Of a stretch of 38,885 bases of DNA, positions 1-8,871 are shown piece by piece. A program made the position numbers and the translations under genes. Origin of the DNA: Acidimicrobiales bacterium (GTDB lineage Bacteria; Actinomycetota; Acidimicrobiia; Acidimicrobiales; Aldehydirespiratoraceae); contig JAJCXZ010000020.1 in NCBI GenBank assembly GCA_029263175.1, forward strand, positions 1-38,885, read 5' to 3'. The notes beneath the pieces are model-generated. The model worked only from the letters and a program-made list of their open reading frames with translations, was not told where the DNA came from and searched no databases. Within the stretch, counting starts at the first letter, position 1; each line of letters starts with the position of its first letter.

Positions 1-1
1 G

Positions 2-625
2 GCCGACTGTAAGGGTTTCGTCACTGTCGGTGAATACGACGATGGCCGCCCCGGTGAGATCTTCGTTCGGGTGTCGAAGCAGGGCTCGACCCTTGCCGGC
101 ATTGTGGACGCAATGGCGATTGCGTTGAGCCATGGCCTGCAGTACGGCGTGCCCCTCAGCGCATTCGTCGAGGCCTATGTCGGCATGCGATTCGAGCCGG
201 CCGGCATGACCGACGATCCCGAGATCCGGATCGCCAACAGCCTGATGGACTATCTGTTCCGCAAGCTCGCGATCATGTACATCGAGTTCGATGAGCGTGC
301 TGCGCTCGGCATCCTGTCGACCGATGAGCGCACCGAGCCGACCTTGCCGGGCGTGGTCGAGCAGATAACCGAGACCGTGCAGGGCTCAGACATCCCGGCT
401 GATCCGCCATCGGTCCCGTCGCCGTCCGAACTCGTCGCCCAGCTCGAATTCGGCGCCGACGACGCACCCGAGGAGCCGGCTGCCACCGACCGTGCGACAA
501 CCGACGTTTCACCCCGTGCCCTGAGGTCGGACGCGCCGTTCTGCATGACGTGCGGCGTGCCCATGCACCGGGCCGGATCCTGTTATGTCTGCGGAGATTG
601 CGGCACCACGAGCGGCTGTAGCTGA
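2..625 (+). CDS. nrdJ: Adenosylcobalamin-dependent (class II) ribonucleotide reductase, C-terminal part
   Basis: This is the 3' end of a large gene cut by the left window edge; the frame is open from base 2. The enzyme reduces ribonucleotides to deoxyribonucleotides using coenzyme B12. The visible part (about 207 residues) starts in the end of the catalytic barrel, with the ADCKGF, KQGSTL and GLQYGVPL segments typical of NrdJ. An acidic, proline-rich linker follows. The protein ends in a cysteine tail, CMTCG then CYVCGDCG then TSGCS, which matches the redox-active or zinc-binding tail that re-reduces the active site in this family. The GTG at base 71 is internal and not the start. The next gene lies on the other strand and ends two bases after this stop, so transcription is convergent. 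The identification is firm although the active-site region lies outside the window. Confidence 0.9.
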   Translation, partial: ADCKGFVTVGEYDDGRPGEIFVRVSKQGSTLAGIVDAMAIALSHGLQYGVPLSAFVEAYVGMRFEPAGMTDDPEIRIANSLMDYLFRKLAIMYIEFDERAALGILSTDERTEPTLPGVVEQITETVQGSDIPADPPSVPSPSELVAQLEFGADDAPEEPAATDRATTDVSPRALRSDAPFCMTCGVPMHRAGSCYVCGDCGTTSGCS

Positions 626-627
626 GT

Positions 628-1158
628 TCAGCTGTCGAGAACGGCGAGAATCTTTTTGACGGTTGCGAGGTTCCGTCCGGTTGCCACCGTGTCGAGCTGA
701 CGATCGATCCAGTCGATCGTGAACTTCGATCGGGCCTGACCCTCTCGGTAGCGAACGTGCAATTCGTTGCCGATGAGCGCGATGTCTTCATGGAGCGCTC
801 GCTCGGCGAGACGCTCGTCACCGTCGGGCGGTGGTGGGTCGGCCAAGAACGCGATCTGGTGGAACTTGGCCTCGAATTCACCGGGAGGCCACGGGTGCGC
901 GTCGAGCGCGGCAGCGACCTGATCTCGTGAGCGGACGATCACCGGTGTGTCGACGTCGAAGCGGCGGGTGACGATCTGTCTGATCTCCACTGCGGCTCTC
1001 CCATCATCGAGATCGGACGTGAACACGACGTTTCCGCTCTGAATGAGCGTCGCCACATCGAGGAATCCGGCGGTGACGAGTGCCTGGCGCAACTCGGCCA
1101 TGGGGACCAAGTTGTGGCCACCCACATTGATGCCGCGAAGGAAGCCAACCCGTTTCAC
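628..1158 (-). CDS. DUF1697 family protein
   Basis: This is a 176-residue protein of the DUF1697 family, whose biochemical role is unknown to me. The N-terminus has the family signature FLRGINVGGHN, followed by the LIQSGNVVF segment about 35 residues later. Both are the main conserved blocks, and the length is normal for the family. Translation starts at a GTG at 1158 with the family-typical first residues MKRVGFLRGIN. The gene is convergent with nrdJ and divergent from the alkyl sulfatase gene, whose start lies about 40 bases away, so the two probably share a promoter region. No regulatory site was recognised. The family call is confident; function should be left open. Confidence 0.85.
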   Translation of the reverse strand: MKRVGFLRGINVGGHNLVPMAELRQALVTAGFLDVATLIQSGNVVFTSDLDDGRAAVEIRQIVTRRFDVDTPVIVRSRDQVAAALDAHPWPPGEFEAKFHQIAFLADPPPPDGDERLAERALHEDIALIGNELHVRYREGQARSKFTIDWIDRQLDTVATGRNLATVKKILAVLDS

Positions 1159-1198
1159 GATGGCGACGGTAGTACCCGATCAGCGACATAATGCGCAG

Positions 1199-3106
1199 AT
1201 GTCTGACGATCAGCGACAGCCGAAGCCCGCCAGCGAGCACACGGCGGCGATGAACGCCGCAACCGGCGCGGTGCTCAACCTCGATGACCCAGGAGACTGG
1301 GAGCGAGCATCCCGCGGCCGGATCGCCACGCATGAGACCGGGCGAATAGAGGGCCGCTCGGGTCCGGCATGGAATACCGCGGACTACGACTTCATGCGCG
1401 GGGGCGGCTCTGACGTCGCTCCGCCGAGCGTCAATCCGAGCCTGTGGCGCCAGGGTCGCCTCAACGCCATCCACGGTCTGTTCGAAGTTGCCGACGGCGT
1501 CTGGCAGGCGCGCGGCTACGACATCAGCAACATCACCTTCATTGCCGGTAGGAAGGGCTGGCTGATCGTTGATGTACTGACCAGCGCCGAGACCGCCAAG
1601 GCATGTCTCGAACTCGCCAACAAGACCCTCGGCGAGCGGCCCGTCGAAGCCGTCATCTACACCCACTCCCACGTCGACCATTTCGGCGGCATCCTCGGGG
1701 TCACCGACCAAGCGGCGGTTGACCGAGGCGACATCCGGATCATCGCTCCCGAAGGCTTCCTCCATGAGGCCGTCAGCGAGAATGTGGTGGCGGGACCGGC
1801 GATGTCGCGTCGCGGCGGTTACATGTTCGGCCCGCACCTCACCCCCGGAATCTTCGGGCATGTCGATTCCGGTCTCGGCAAGGTCACACCGAAGGGCGTC
1901 CCTGGTCTGATCGGGCCGACCGAAGAGATCTCGGTCACCGGCACCGAACTCGAGGTCGACGGAATCAAGCTCGTGTTCCAGAACACGCCAGGCAGCGAAG
2001 CCCCGGCCGAGATGAACTTCCTCTTCCCCGATCACCGTTTGCTGTGCATGGCGGAGAACTGCACCCACACATTGCACAACGTGCTCACTCCTCGTGGCGC
2101 TCAAGTGCGCGACAGCCTGCTGTGGAGCAAGTACATCGGCGAGGCGATCGACCTGTTCATCGACCACACCGACACCCTGTTCTCGACCCATCACTGGCCC
2201 CGGTTCGGTCAGCAGGATTCGCTTGAGTTCTTGATCAAGCAGCGTGATGTCTATCGCTGGCTCCACGACCAAACCCTGCGTCTCGCGAACAACGGCTACA
2301 CGCCGTTGGAGATCGCCGAGGAGCTGACCTTGCCCGACTGCTTCGGGAAGCAGGGTCACACCCGCGAGTACTACGGCACGGTCAGCCACAACTCGAAGGC
2401 GATCTATCAGCGCTACTTCGGGTGGTTCGACGGAAACCCCGCCAACCTCAACCCCCATCCGCCCGACGCAGCAGGGCGTCGATACGTCGAAGCCATGGGT
2501 GGCGCCGAGGCCGTGCTCGGCCATGCGCGCACCGCCCTCGACGAGGGCGACTACCGGTGGGCGTCGCAGCTCCTCAACCATCTGGTCTTCGCCGATTCGA
2601 CCAATGAGTCAGCGAAGCTTCTCCAGGCCGACACCTTCGAGCAGATGGGCTATCAGTCGGAATCTGGTCCGTGGCGCAACTTCTACCTCACCGGGGCGAA
2701 GGAGTTGCGCGATCCCACCCGACCGACTGCCGGCGGTGGACGGGCGCTGGCCGGCGCGCTGACAGTGGCGATGTTGTTCGAGGCCATCGGCGTGCGACTG
2801 CGGGCCGACGACGTGATCGACAAGCGAGCCATCCTGAACTGGACCTTCACCGATACCGGAGAGGTCCACGTCCTCGGACTCGAGAACTGCGCAATCCATC
2901 ATCACGATGGCCGTCATGCCGACGACGCCCATGCGCACCTGACACTCACCAGAGCCCTGCTCGGCGAGTTGATGACCGGACGCACGAACTTCATGGACGC
3001 CGTCGAAGCCGGTGATCTGGTGATCGAGGGAGACGGCGACGCCGTGCTGGCAGTCTTCGGCTCGCTCGACCGGTTCACGGGCGACTTCGAGATCGTAGTG
3101 CCCTAG
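1199..3106 (+). CDS. Alkyl/aryl sulfatase, metallo-beta-lactamase fold (SdsA1/Bds1-like)
   Basis: This 635-residue enzyme should hydrolyse primary alkyl sulfates such as SDS, releasing sulfate and an alcohol. Three parts are visible, in the order known for SdsA1: a metallo-beta-lactamase domain with the zinc motif T155-H156-S-H158-V-D160-H161-FGG, a helical dimerisation region from about residue 370 to 500, and an SCP2-like C-terminal domain. The further ligand regions MAENCTHTLHN and FSTHHWPRFG are present, so the site looks intact. The frame is open further upstream, into the DUF1697 gene on the other strand. I chose the ATG at 1199 (MSDDQRQ) because the upstream extension is antisense to DUF1697 and lacks similarity. 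An ATG at 1160 is an alternative. No Sec signal peptide is apparent from this start, so cytoplasmic location is likely. The family is secure; the natural substrate is not known. Confidence 0.88.
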   Translation: MSDDQRQPKPASEHTAAMNAATGAVLNLDDPGDWERASRGRIATHETGRIEGRSGPAWNTADYDFMRGGGSDVAPPSVNPSLWRQGRLNAIHGLFEVADGVWQARGYDISNITFIAGRKGWLIVDVLTSAETAKACLELANKTLGERPVEAVIYTHSHVDHFGGILGVTDQAAVDRGDIRIIAPEGFLHEAVSENVVAGPAMSRRGGYMFGPHLTPGIFGHVDSGLGKVTPKGVPGLIGPTEEISVTGTELEVDGIKLVFQNTPGSEAPAEMNFLFPDHRLLCMAENCTHTLHNVLTPRGAQVRDSLLWSKYIGEAIDLFIDHTDTLFSTHHWPRFGQQDSLEFLIKQRDVYRWLHDQTLRLANNGYTPLEIAEELTLPDCFGKQGHTREYYGTVSHNSKAIYQRYFGWFDGNPANLNPHPPDAAGRRYVEAMGGAEAVLGHARTALDEGDYRWASQLLNHLVFADSTNESAKLLQADTFEQMGYQSESGPWRNFYLTGAKELRDPTRPTAGGGRALAGALTVAMLFEAIGVRLRADDVIDKRAILNWTFTDTGEVHVLGLENCAIHHHDGRHADDAHAHLTLTRALLGELMTGRTNFMDAVEAGDLVIEGDGDAVLAVFGSLDRFTGDFEIVVP

Positions 3107-3112
3107 CAACCC

Positions 3113-4285
3113 TCAGCGCCCACCGGCAGACGCCGTGCCTTGAAGGGCGCGGTCGATCAAGACCATCGGGTGCTCGATGTTGACACCAGCGGCGGCCAGG
3201 TGCATCGAGCAGCCCGGATTGGCGCTGGCGACGACGTCGGGGTCGACATCGTCTATCGCTCGGATCTTGCGATCGCGGATCTCGCCGGCCAGCTCAGGCT
3301 GCATCACGGAGTAGGCGCCACCCGCGCCGCAACAGAGGCCGTCGTCATCGAGTTCGATGATCCGGCGAACGAACGGTTGCAGGACGGTGCGAGTAGCGAG
3401 ATGCACTCGCTGGACGTGGCGTAGATGACACGGATCCTGGACAGCAACGCACATCGGAAGCGGGTCAACGGCGGGCAGTCTGTCGATGCGCTCGGCGAGC
3501 CATTCCTGGATGTCGAACACTCGAGCCGAGAAGGCCTCGGCCTCGGGTGTGGCCAGAAGGTGGCCGTAATCCTTCATGGCGGCGCCGCAGCCGGCTGAGT
3601 CGACCAGGATCGGCCGGTCATCCTCGGAGAGGGCGGCGATGGTAGCGGTGGCCCGGCGGCGGGCATCGTCGGTGAAACCGGCATGAGCCTGGAGTGCTCC
3701 GCAGCACGGGGAAAGGCTCCCGGTCGGCGTCACGCCGAACCCGGCGGCCTCGATGACACGCTGACCAGCCTGGTGAACGTCGCGTTGCCACGCGTCCATG
3801 ACACACCCGGTGAAGAGGTAGACGTCGGTGCCGCTGGTGTGATGGCGTCGTCGCCGGAGGGGAAGATCGCGGGGCACGCCGAACCGTTTCGGCACGAGCC
3901 GCAAGCGACCGGCAACGGCAAGCACCGACGATCCGGCTCGCAGGAGACGGGGATGGGCGAGCGCGAAGAACCCGAGACGGGTCCAACGAGGCGTGAGCTT
4001 GCCGGCACGGGTCAGCGTTTCTCGGGTGGTCTCGATGAGATGGCCATAGTTGACGCCGCTCGGACACGCTGGTTCGCAGCCTCGACACTGCACACACGTG
4101 GCGAACGCGTCGACCACTTCAGCGGTCATGGGGGCGTCGTGTTCATGGACTTCGCGCATGAGCCTGATCCGGCCGCGGGGCGACAGCGTCTCGTCGCCGG
4201 TCACCCGAAAGGTCGGACAGTGAGGCATGCATAGCCCGCATTGAACACAGGCGTTGAGTTCGTCGGCGTCGAGTTTGAGGTCCAT
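3113..4285 (-). CDS. glcF: Glycolate oxidase iron-sulfur subunit GlcF
   Basis: This 390-residue protein is the electron-transfer subunit of a membrane-associated glycolate oxidase or related 2-hydroxy-acid dehydrogenase. It carries two ferredoxin-type 4Fe-4S motifs near the N-terminus: CVQCGLCMPHCP around residue 14 and CVQCRGCEPACP around residue 63. Two cysteine-rich CCG domains follow, seen as SPCCG and LCCGAGG. Length and domain order match GlcF. The ATG at 4285 shares one base with the glcE stop codon, so the two are translationally coupled. It is the last gene of the lldD-like/glcD/glcE/glcF operon. Its stop at 3113 is six bases from the convergent sulfatase stop. Identification is strong from motifs and context together. 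Confidence 0.93.
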   Translation of the reverse strand: MDLKLDADELNACVQCGLCMPHCPTFRVTGDETLSPRGRIRLMREVHEHDAPMTAEVVDAFATCVQCRGCEPACPSGVNYGHLIETTRETLTRAGKLTPRWTRLGFFALAHPRLLRAGSSVLAVAGRLRLVPKRFGVPRDLPLRRRRHHTSGTDVYLFTGCVMDAWQRDVHQAGQRVIEAAGFGVTPTGSLSPCCGALQAHAGFTDDARRRATATIAALSEDDRPILVDSAGCGAAMKDYGHLLATPEAEAFSARVFDIQEWLAERIDRLPAVDPLPMCVAVQDPCHLRHVQRVHLATRTVLQPFVRRIIELDDDGLCCGAGGAYSVMQPELAGEIRDRKIRAIDDVDPDVVASANPGCSMHLAAAGVNIEHPMVLIDRALQGTASAGGR

Positions 4286-5208
4286 CAGGCGTTCGGATTC
4301 CGTCCCGGGTTCAGGCGACCGGTGGGGTCGAACAGGGTCTTCATTCGTTCTGCGACCACGGCGATGCCCGGATCGACTTCTCTCGTGGGCTGAGCCGTAT
4401 CGGCGTGAACAATGCCGACCCCGATGGCGGCGACGAAGTCACCCACCACCTCTCGATGCAAAGCGGCAGCCTCGGCCGGTGGGAGCGACCAGCGGTATGG
4501 CGGTGGCGCCGGGGGTCCCTCGGTCTCGGCGAAGTCGCCGATGGTCGCCAGTGCCGTTATCTCGTGTTCGAGGTCGCGTTCGTGGCCTTCGAGCAGGACC
4601 CAAGTCGATGATCCGTTCCACAGCACCGACGACGGCCGAAGAACGGCATTACGGGCAGCGACAGGGTCGACGCCCGCGGCTCGGAACCATTGGCTCGCGG
4701 GAGGGGTCGGGTTGGTGCGGAGCACGACCTCGGCGATCAGGCCGAGCGTGCCGAGGGATCCAACCATGAGTTTCGGGATGTTGAATCCGCTGACGTTCTT
4801 CACGACGGGCCCGCCACCCGTGATGATGTCGCCCTGGGCCGACACGTAGCGGACCTGCAGAACCGAATCCCGGACGGGGCCTCGGCCGAGAAGATCCAGT
4901 CGATTCTCTCCTACCGCGACCGCGCCACCGACGGTGCCGCCCCGTTCGGGGAGCGCCGAGCGCTGGCCGGTCTCGGCCAGGGCGGTGCAGAGATCGGCTA
5001 CCGGTGTGCCCGCCCGCACGGTGATCACCATCTCCTCGGGGCGGTAGTCGACGATGCCGTCCGGCGCGGACACGAGGCGAGCTGTCTCGTGGAGCACGCC
5101 TCCGGTCTGCCAACGGGAGCCGCCGCCCTCGACAGCGATCGGATCGGCCTCTCCGACGTCTGCCGCGAACGCGTGCAGCGCCTCGTCCGCCGATGTGAGT
5201 GAGCTCAT
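4285..5208 (-). CDS. glcE: Glycolate oxidase FAD-binding subunit GlcE
   Basis: This 307-residue protein has a PCMH-type FAD-binding domain and lacks the long C-terminal oxidase domain of GlcD, as expected for GlcE. Visible features are the GGTVGGAVA segment that binds the FAD pyrophosphate, the GDIITGGGPVVKNVSGFNIPK-like core and a C-terminal FDPTGRLNPGR motif. The start ATG at 5208 overlaps the glcD stop by four bases (ATGA), and the stop overlaps the glcF start by one base. Both point to a single polycistronic message with coupled translation. It should form a complex with GlcD and GlcF that oxidises glycolate, or possibly D-lactate, and passes electrons to the quinone pool. The exact substrate cannot be read from sequence. 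Confidence 0.92.
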   Translation of the reverse strand: MSSLTSADEALHAFAADVGEADPIAVEGGGSRWQTGGVLHETARLVSAPDGIVDYRPEEMVITVRAGTPVADLCTALAETGQRSALPERGGTVGGAVAVGENRLDLLGRGPVRDSVLQVRYVSAQGDIITGGGPVVKNVSGFNIPKLMVGSLGTLGLIAEVVLRTNPTPPASQWFRAAGVDPVAARNAVLRPSSVLWNGSSTWVLLEGHERDLEHEITALATIGDFAETEGPPAPPPYRWSLPPAEAAALHREVVGDFVAAIGVGIVHADTAQPTREVDPGIAVVAERMKTLFDPTGRLNPGRNPNA

Positions 5209-6674
5209 CCCCAGACTCCGGTGGGGACAGCGCGCAGAGCCTGAATGTCAGCGCAGGAATGTCCCATGGGCAAGACCTTGCCCGGATTGGCGCGGCATGT
5301 CGGGTCAAAGGCCTGGCGGAGACGGTTCTGATGGTCGAGATCGGCATCACTGAAGAGTTCGTCCATGTAGCCCTGCTTCTCGACGCCGATGCCGTGTTCA
5401 CCGGAGAGAACGCCGCCGGCATCGAGGGAAGCTCTCACGATCTCCGCTCCGGCGGCGTGCACGCGCTCGAGCGTGCCCTCGACGCGGGCATCGAACACGA
5501 GCAACGGGTGCAGATTCCCGTCGCCGGCGTGGAAAACATTCATGACGATGACGTCGTGGCGTTCACAGATCTCGTAGATCTTCTCGAGCATGTCGGCCAG
5601 GGCCGCTCTGGGCACGACGGTGTCGTGCAGGTAGTAGTCCGGGGCCACTTGGGCAACCGCCCCGAACGCGGTCTTGCGCCCCTTCCACAGCAACGCTCGT
5701 TCTTCGTCGCTGGCAGCCTGGCGCACTCCTGTGGCGTTGTTGGCTCGGCCGATCTCGGCGATCCGATCGGCCTCGATCTCGACCCCTGCAGGAAGTCCTT
5801 CGACCTCGGCGAGAAGCACTGCGGCCGCGTCGGTCGGGTAGCCGGCAGCAACATAGTTCTCGACCGCGACCGTCATCCGCTGATCCATCACTTCGAGGGC
5901 TGCGGGAACGATGCCGGCCGCGATGATGGCGCTCACTGTTTGGGCGGCATCGCGGGTCTCGGCGAAGGAGAGCAGCAAGGTGCGCACCGCCGGAGGGTTC
6001 TTGGTGAGTCGCACCGCGATCCGAGTGGCGATGCCCAGTGTGCCCTCGCTGCCGACAAACGCTCCGCGTAGGTCGTAACCGCCCGGCTCGGGATCGAGAC
6101 CGCCCAGCAGGACGACGTCGCCGTTGGGAAGCACAACCTCGATGGCCAGCACGTGCGCGTCGGTGACGCCGTAGGCCAGACAATGGGGTCCGCCGGAGTT
6201 GTTGGCGATGTTGCCGCCGAGTGTGCAGACCTGCTGACTCGACGGATCAGGAGCGAAATGGAACCCCCTGGGCCGAAGGTGTCGACTCAGATCGAGATTG
6301 ATGACTCCAGGCTGAACCCACGCAACGCGATTCTCGATATCGACCTCCAGAATACGGTTCATCTTCCCGGTGGACACGACGATCGGCGCGCCCAGCGGGA
6401 TAGCGCCTCCGGCGAGCCCGGTGCCGGCGCCGCGGGGCACTATGCCTCGGTCGTGCTCTACGGCGATTCGGGTGATGCGCTGGACCTCGTCCGTGGACGT
6501 GGGGAAGCAGACCGGACCCGAAACGCCGCCCTCGAACACCGACGCATCGTGGCTCGCCAGCGACCGTTCGGCGCCGTCGTTGCGGACTCGATCGGGCGCC
6601 AAGGCGTGTTGGAGTGCGGTGACCAGTGGGTCGGCGACATTCGATGTTCGGCGGAATCGGTCGAGGAGGCTCAT
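5205..6674 (-). CDS. glcD: Glycolate oxidase catalytic FAD subunit GlcD (or D-lactate dehydrogenase-like)
   Basis: This 489-residue flavoprotein has an N-terminal FAD-binding PCMH domain with PRGAGTGLAGGAIP and GGNIANNSGGPHC, and a C-terminal FAD-oxidase domain with VFHAGDGNLHPL and GEHGIGVEK. These blocks define the GlcD/Dld group, and the protein has full length. It would oxidise a 2-hydroxy acid at the flavin and hand electrons to GlcE and GlcF. The ATG at 6674 overlaps the stop of the lldD-like gene as ATGA, and its own stop overlaps glcE in the same way, so all four genes are coupled. Because glcE and glcF follow it, glycolate oxidase is the best call. D-lactate use remains possible because the families overlap. 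Confidence 0.93.
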   Translation of the reverse strand: MSLLDRFRRTSNVADPLVTALQHALAPDRVRNDGAERSLASHDASVFEGGVSGPVCFPTSTDEVQRITRIAVEHDRGIVPRGAGTGLAGGAIPLGAPIVVSTGKMNRILEVDIENRVAWVQPGVINLDLSRHLRPRGFHFAPDPSSQQVCTLGGNIANNSGGPHCLAYGVTDAHVLAIEVVLPNGDVVLLGGLDPEPGGYDLRGAFVGSEGTLGIATRIAVRLTKNPPAVRTLLLSFAETRDAAQTVSAIIAAGIVPAALEVMDQRMTVAVENYVAAGYPTDAAAVLLAEVEGLPAGVEIEADRIAEIGRANNATGVRQAASDEERALLWKGRKTAFGAVAQVAPDYYLHDTVVPRAALADMLEKIYEICERHDVIVMNVFHAGDGNLHPLLVFDARVEGTLERVHAAGAEIVRASLDAGGVLSGEHGIGVEKQGYMDELFSDADLDHQNRLRQAFDPTCRANPGKVLPMGHSCADIQALRAVPTGVWG

Positions 6675-7894
6675 CGGGAAGCCGTCACCATGCCGGAATG
6701 GACGTCGGCGGTCGACGTGACGCCGTTGAGCGCGAGGCAGCGCTCGTACTCGGAGCGAAGGAAGCCGAGAGCGGTGTCGACGCCTCGCTCGCCCGCAGCA
6801 CCCAGACCGTACAGATAGGCGCGGCCGCCCATTGCGGCGGTCGCGCCGAGAGCGACGGCTTTCACGATGTCGCTGCCGCGACGGATCCCGCCATCACAGA
6901 TCAGTTCAACCCGATCGCCGACCGCATCGGCAACCGGGGGGAGGAGCGCGATCGGGGCGGGCGATCCTTCCAGCTGGCGACCACCGTGGTTGGAGAGCGC
7001 CAGCCCGTCCACGCCGAGATCGGCGGCGATCCGAGCATCCTCGACACACTGGATGCCCTTGACCACGATGGGGCCGTGCCATTGATCGCGGAACTGTTCG
7101 AGATCGGTCCAACTGAGCGAGGCATCGAGCTGAGCGGTGGTGAACTCCGCGAGGGAGACAGCTTCGGAACCATCGCCGATGTCGCCGTCAGAGTTGCGGG
7201 TGGCGACGCTGGCAAACCGAATCGGGCCACCGCGGAGAAAGTCGACGGTCCATGACGGCCGACGGGCTGCGTCGACGATCGTGTCGAGGCCGACTTTGGG
7301 AGGCAGGGTGAATCCCCGCCGGACGTCGCGTTCACGGCGCCCGAAAACGGCCAGGTCGACAGTGATGCAAAGGGTCTCGTACCCCGATTCCGCGGCTCGG
7401 TCGATCATCTCGGTGACCAGACCGCGATCCTTCCAGACATAGACCTGGAACCACTTCGAGGCGGAGTTCACCTCGGCTACCTCCTCGATCGACCGCGTGC
7501 CGAGTGTGGAGAGCGTGTAGGGGATACCGGCGCGTTGTGCGGCCCGAGCGACGGCGAGCTCCCCCTGGGAGTGTGCGATCCGCGTGAATCCCGTCGGGGC
7601 GAGCACGAACGGGAACGCGATCTTCTTCCCGAAGAGGATGGTGGTGGAGTCGATCGAGGAAACGTCTCGTAGGACCCGGGGCACGAACTCGTAGTCGGCG
7701 TAGGCGCTGGCATTACGGGCCAACGTCCGCTCGTCTTCGGCGGCGCCGTCGATGTAGTCGAACACGCCTCCGGGAAGACGCCGCTTCGCCATCACTCGAA
7801 GGTCGGCGATGTTGGCGGCGCGCTCGAGTTGACGGGTTGTGCGGCCGAGCCGAAACCGCCGAAAGCGGAGCGAAGACCGCAGCGTCTTGAACAT
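6671..7894 (-). CDS. FMN-dependent alpha-hydroxy-acid dehydrogenase (LldD/L-lactate dehydrogenase-like)
   Basis: This 407-residue TIM-barrel flavoenzyme belongs to the family of L-lactate dehydrogenase, glycolate oxidase and the mycofactocin enzyme MftD. The catalytic SNHGGRQ motif, the FMN-contacting LICDGGIRRGSDIVKA segment and the N-terminal FDYIDGAAEDE block are all intact. It is the first gene of the minus-strand unit and overlaps glcD by four bases. Its association with glcDEF suggests that the operon handles both enantiomers of lactate, or lactate plus glycolate. No mycofactocin genes are in the window, so I do not call it mftD. The start ATG at 7894 faces the L,D-transpeptidase gene across a 134-base divergent region. 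The family is certain and the substrate is inferred. Confidence 0.88.
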   Translation of the reverse strand: MFKTLRSSLRFRRFRLGRTTRQLERAANIADLRVMAKRRLPGGVFDYIDGAAEDERTLARNASAYADYEFVPRVLRDVSSIDSTTILFGKKIAFPFVLAPTGFTRIAHSQGELAVARAAQRAGIPYTLSTLGTRSIEEVAEVNSASKWFQVYVWKDRGLVTEMIDRAAESGYETLCITVDLAVFGRRERDVRRGFTLPPKVGLDTIVDAARRPSWTVDFLRGGPIRFASVATRNSDGDIGDGSEAVSLAEFTTAQLDASLSWTDLEQFRDQWHGPIVVKGIQCVEDARIAADLGVDGLALSNHGGRQLEGSPAPIALLPPVADAVGDRVELICDGGIRRGSDIVKAVALGATAAMGGRAYLYGLGAAGERGVDTALGFLRSEYERCLALNGVTSTADVHSGMVTASR

Positions 7895-8028
7895 TTGGCG
7901 AACGTTACCGCTCGGCTTCGCCGGAAGCCCGATTCAGGTGGACCGGTGTTCCGCCACCGTGATCAGATCGACCGGTTGCCCACGTTTCGGTCACGACGCA
8001 CCGCTGTTGTGCCGACATTGTTCCTACG
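7895..8028. promoter_or_regulatory. Divergent intergenic region between the lldD-like operon and the L,D-transpeptidase gene
   Basis: This 134-base stretch must hold promoters for both directions. It contains an inverted repeat GGTGG (7937-7941) and CCACC (7954-7958), and a direct repeat GACCGGT at 7941-7947 and 7970-7976. GntR-family regulators of lactate and glycolate genes use short dyads of this kind, but no regulator gene is nearby, so the link is only a suggestion. No clear -35/-10 pair was recognised. Confidence 0.3.
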
Positions 8029-8871
8029 ATGTCGTTCATGTTTCCTCGATCCTCCGCTCCCACGCGAACGGCGGCTGTTCTTGTCGGCGTGGCGCTTCTC
8101 GCCGCGGCGTGCGGGGGTGGAGCAAGCGGGGATGCGGCCGATCCGACCACGACCACCACCGCAGTGCCGGTGGTCGCCGAGTCCACGACCAGCACGGTCG
8201 CGTCGACGACAGCGACCACAACAACGACGACGGTTCGGCCCCCGGACCCGTTCGAGACGTTTGTTGCGACGATCAAACCCGACGTCGAGCTTCTCGAACC
8301 CCACCTCGAGGCCGACGGTGACTCGGAATTCGTGGAGCTCGAGTTCGCGGTGACCAATCCGACCTACTTCGACAACCCGCTCGTGTTGATGGTCACGGAC
8401 CGCACTGCCGACGGGGAGTGGCTCAAGGTTCAGATCCCCGTGCGACCGAACGGGACCGAAGGATGGATTCCAGCCGAGCAGGCCGTGCTGTCCTCCCACT
8501 TCGTTCGAGCGACCGTGAACTTGACCGATCGTGTCGTGAAGGTCTGGGACGGAGACGACTTGATTGCCGAGACCGGCGCGGTCATCGGTACTGCCAACAC
8601 GCCGACACCGGTTGGCAGGTTCTTCGTCAACGACCTGGTTCAGAAATGGGACGGCAGCGCTTACGGGCCCTACATCCTCAGCTTGAGCGGTTTCAGCGAA
8701 GCGCTGGACACGTTCGGTGGAGGGGTGCCCGTGATCGCGATCCACGGCACGAACCGTCCGGAACTGGTTGGTGGAGCCCACAGCAACGGGTGCATTCGCG
8801 TTCCGAACGAAGTCGTCACGTTCCTCGCTGAACATGTGCCCATGGGCACCCCCGTCGACATCAGCGCCTAA
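8029..8871 (+). CDS. Lipoprotein L,D-transpeptidase (YkuD family)
   Basis: This 280-residue protein is exported and lipid-anchored. A hydrophobic stretch from residue 15 ends in the lipobox LAAAC with the lipidated Cys28, followed by a long Thr/Val-rich linker. A small SH3-like region (about residues 80-150) precedes the YkuD domain, whose active site is seen as a conserved His in AIHGTNRPEL and the nucleophile Cys255 in HSNGCIRVPN. Such enzymes make 3-3 cross-links in peptidoglycan. The usual SHGC is SNGC here, a variant I believe occurs in the family. ATG at 8029 and ATG at 8038 are both possible starts; the signal peptide is the same for either. A strong inverted repeat lies directly at the stop codon, so the gene is probably monocistronic. 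Confidence 0.9.
   Translation: MSFMFPRSSAPTRTAAVLVGVALLAAACGGGASGDAADPTTTTTAVPVVAESTTSTVASTTATTTTTTVRPPDPFETFVATIKPDVELLEPHLEADGDSEFVELEFAVTNPTYFDNPLVLMVTDRTADGEWLKVQIPVRPNGTEGWIPAEQAVLSSHFVRATVNLTDRVVKVWDGDDLIAETGAVIGTANTPTPVGRFFVNDLVQKWDGSAYGPYILSLSGFSEALDTFGGGVPVIAIHGTNRPELVGGAHSNGCIRVPNEVVTFLAEHVPMGTPVDISA

Noticed and set aside
1004-2581. 525-codon open frame on the minus strand
   Set aside because: It is antisense to the alkyl sulfatase gene, which carries the zinc-binding motif.
6671-7894. Mycofactocin enzyme MftD as identity of the FMN dehydrogenase
   Set aside because: The family overlaps with MftD, but none of the other mycofactocin genes is near and it is fused into a glcDEF operon.
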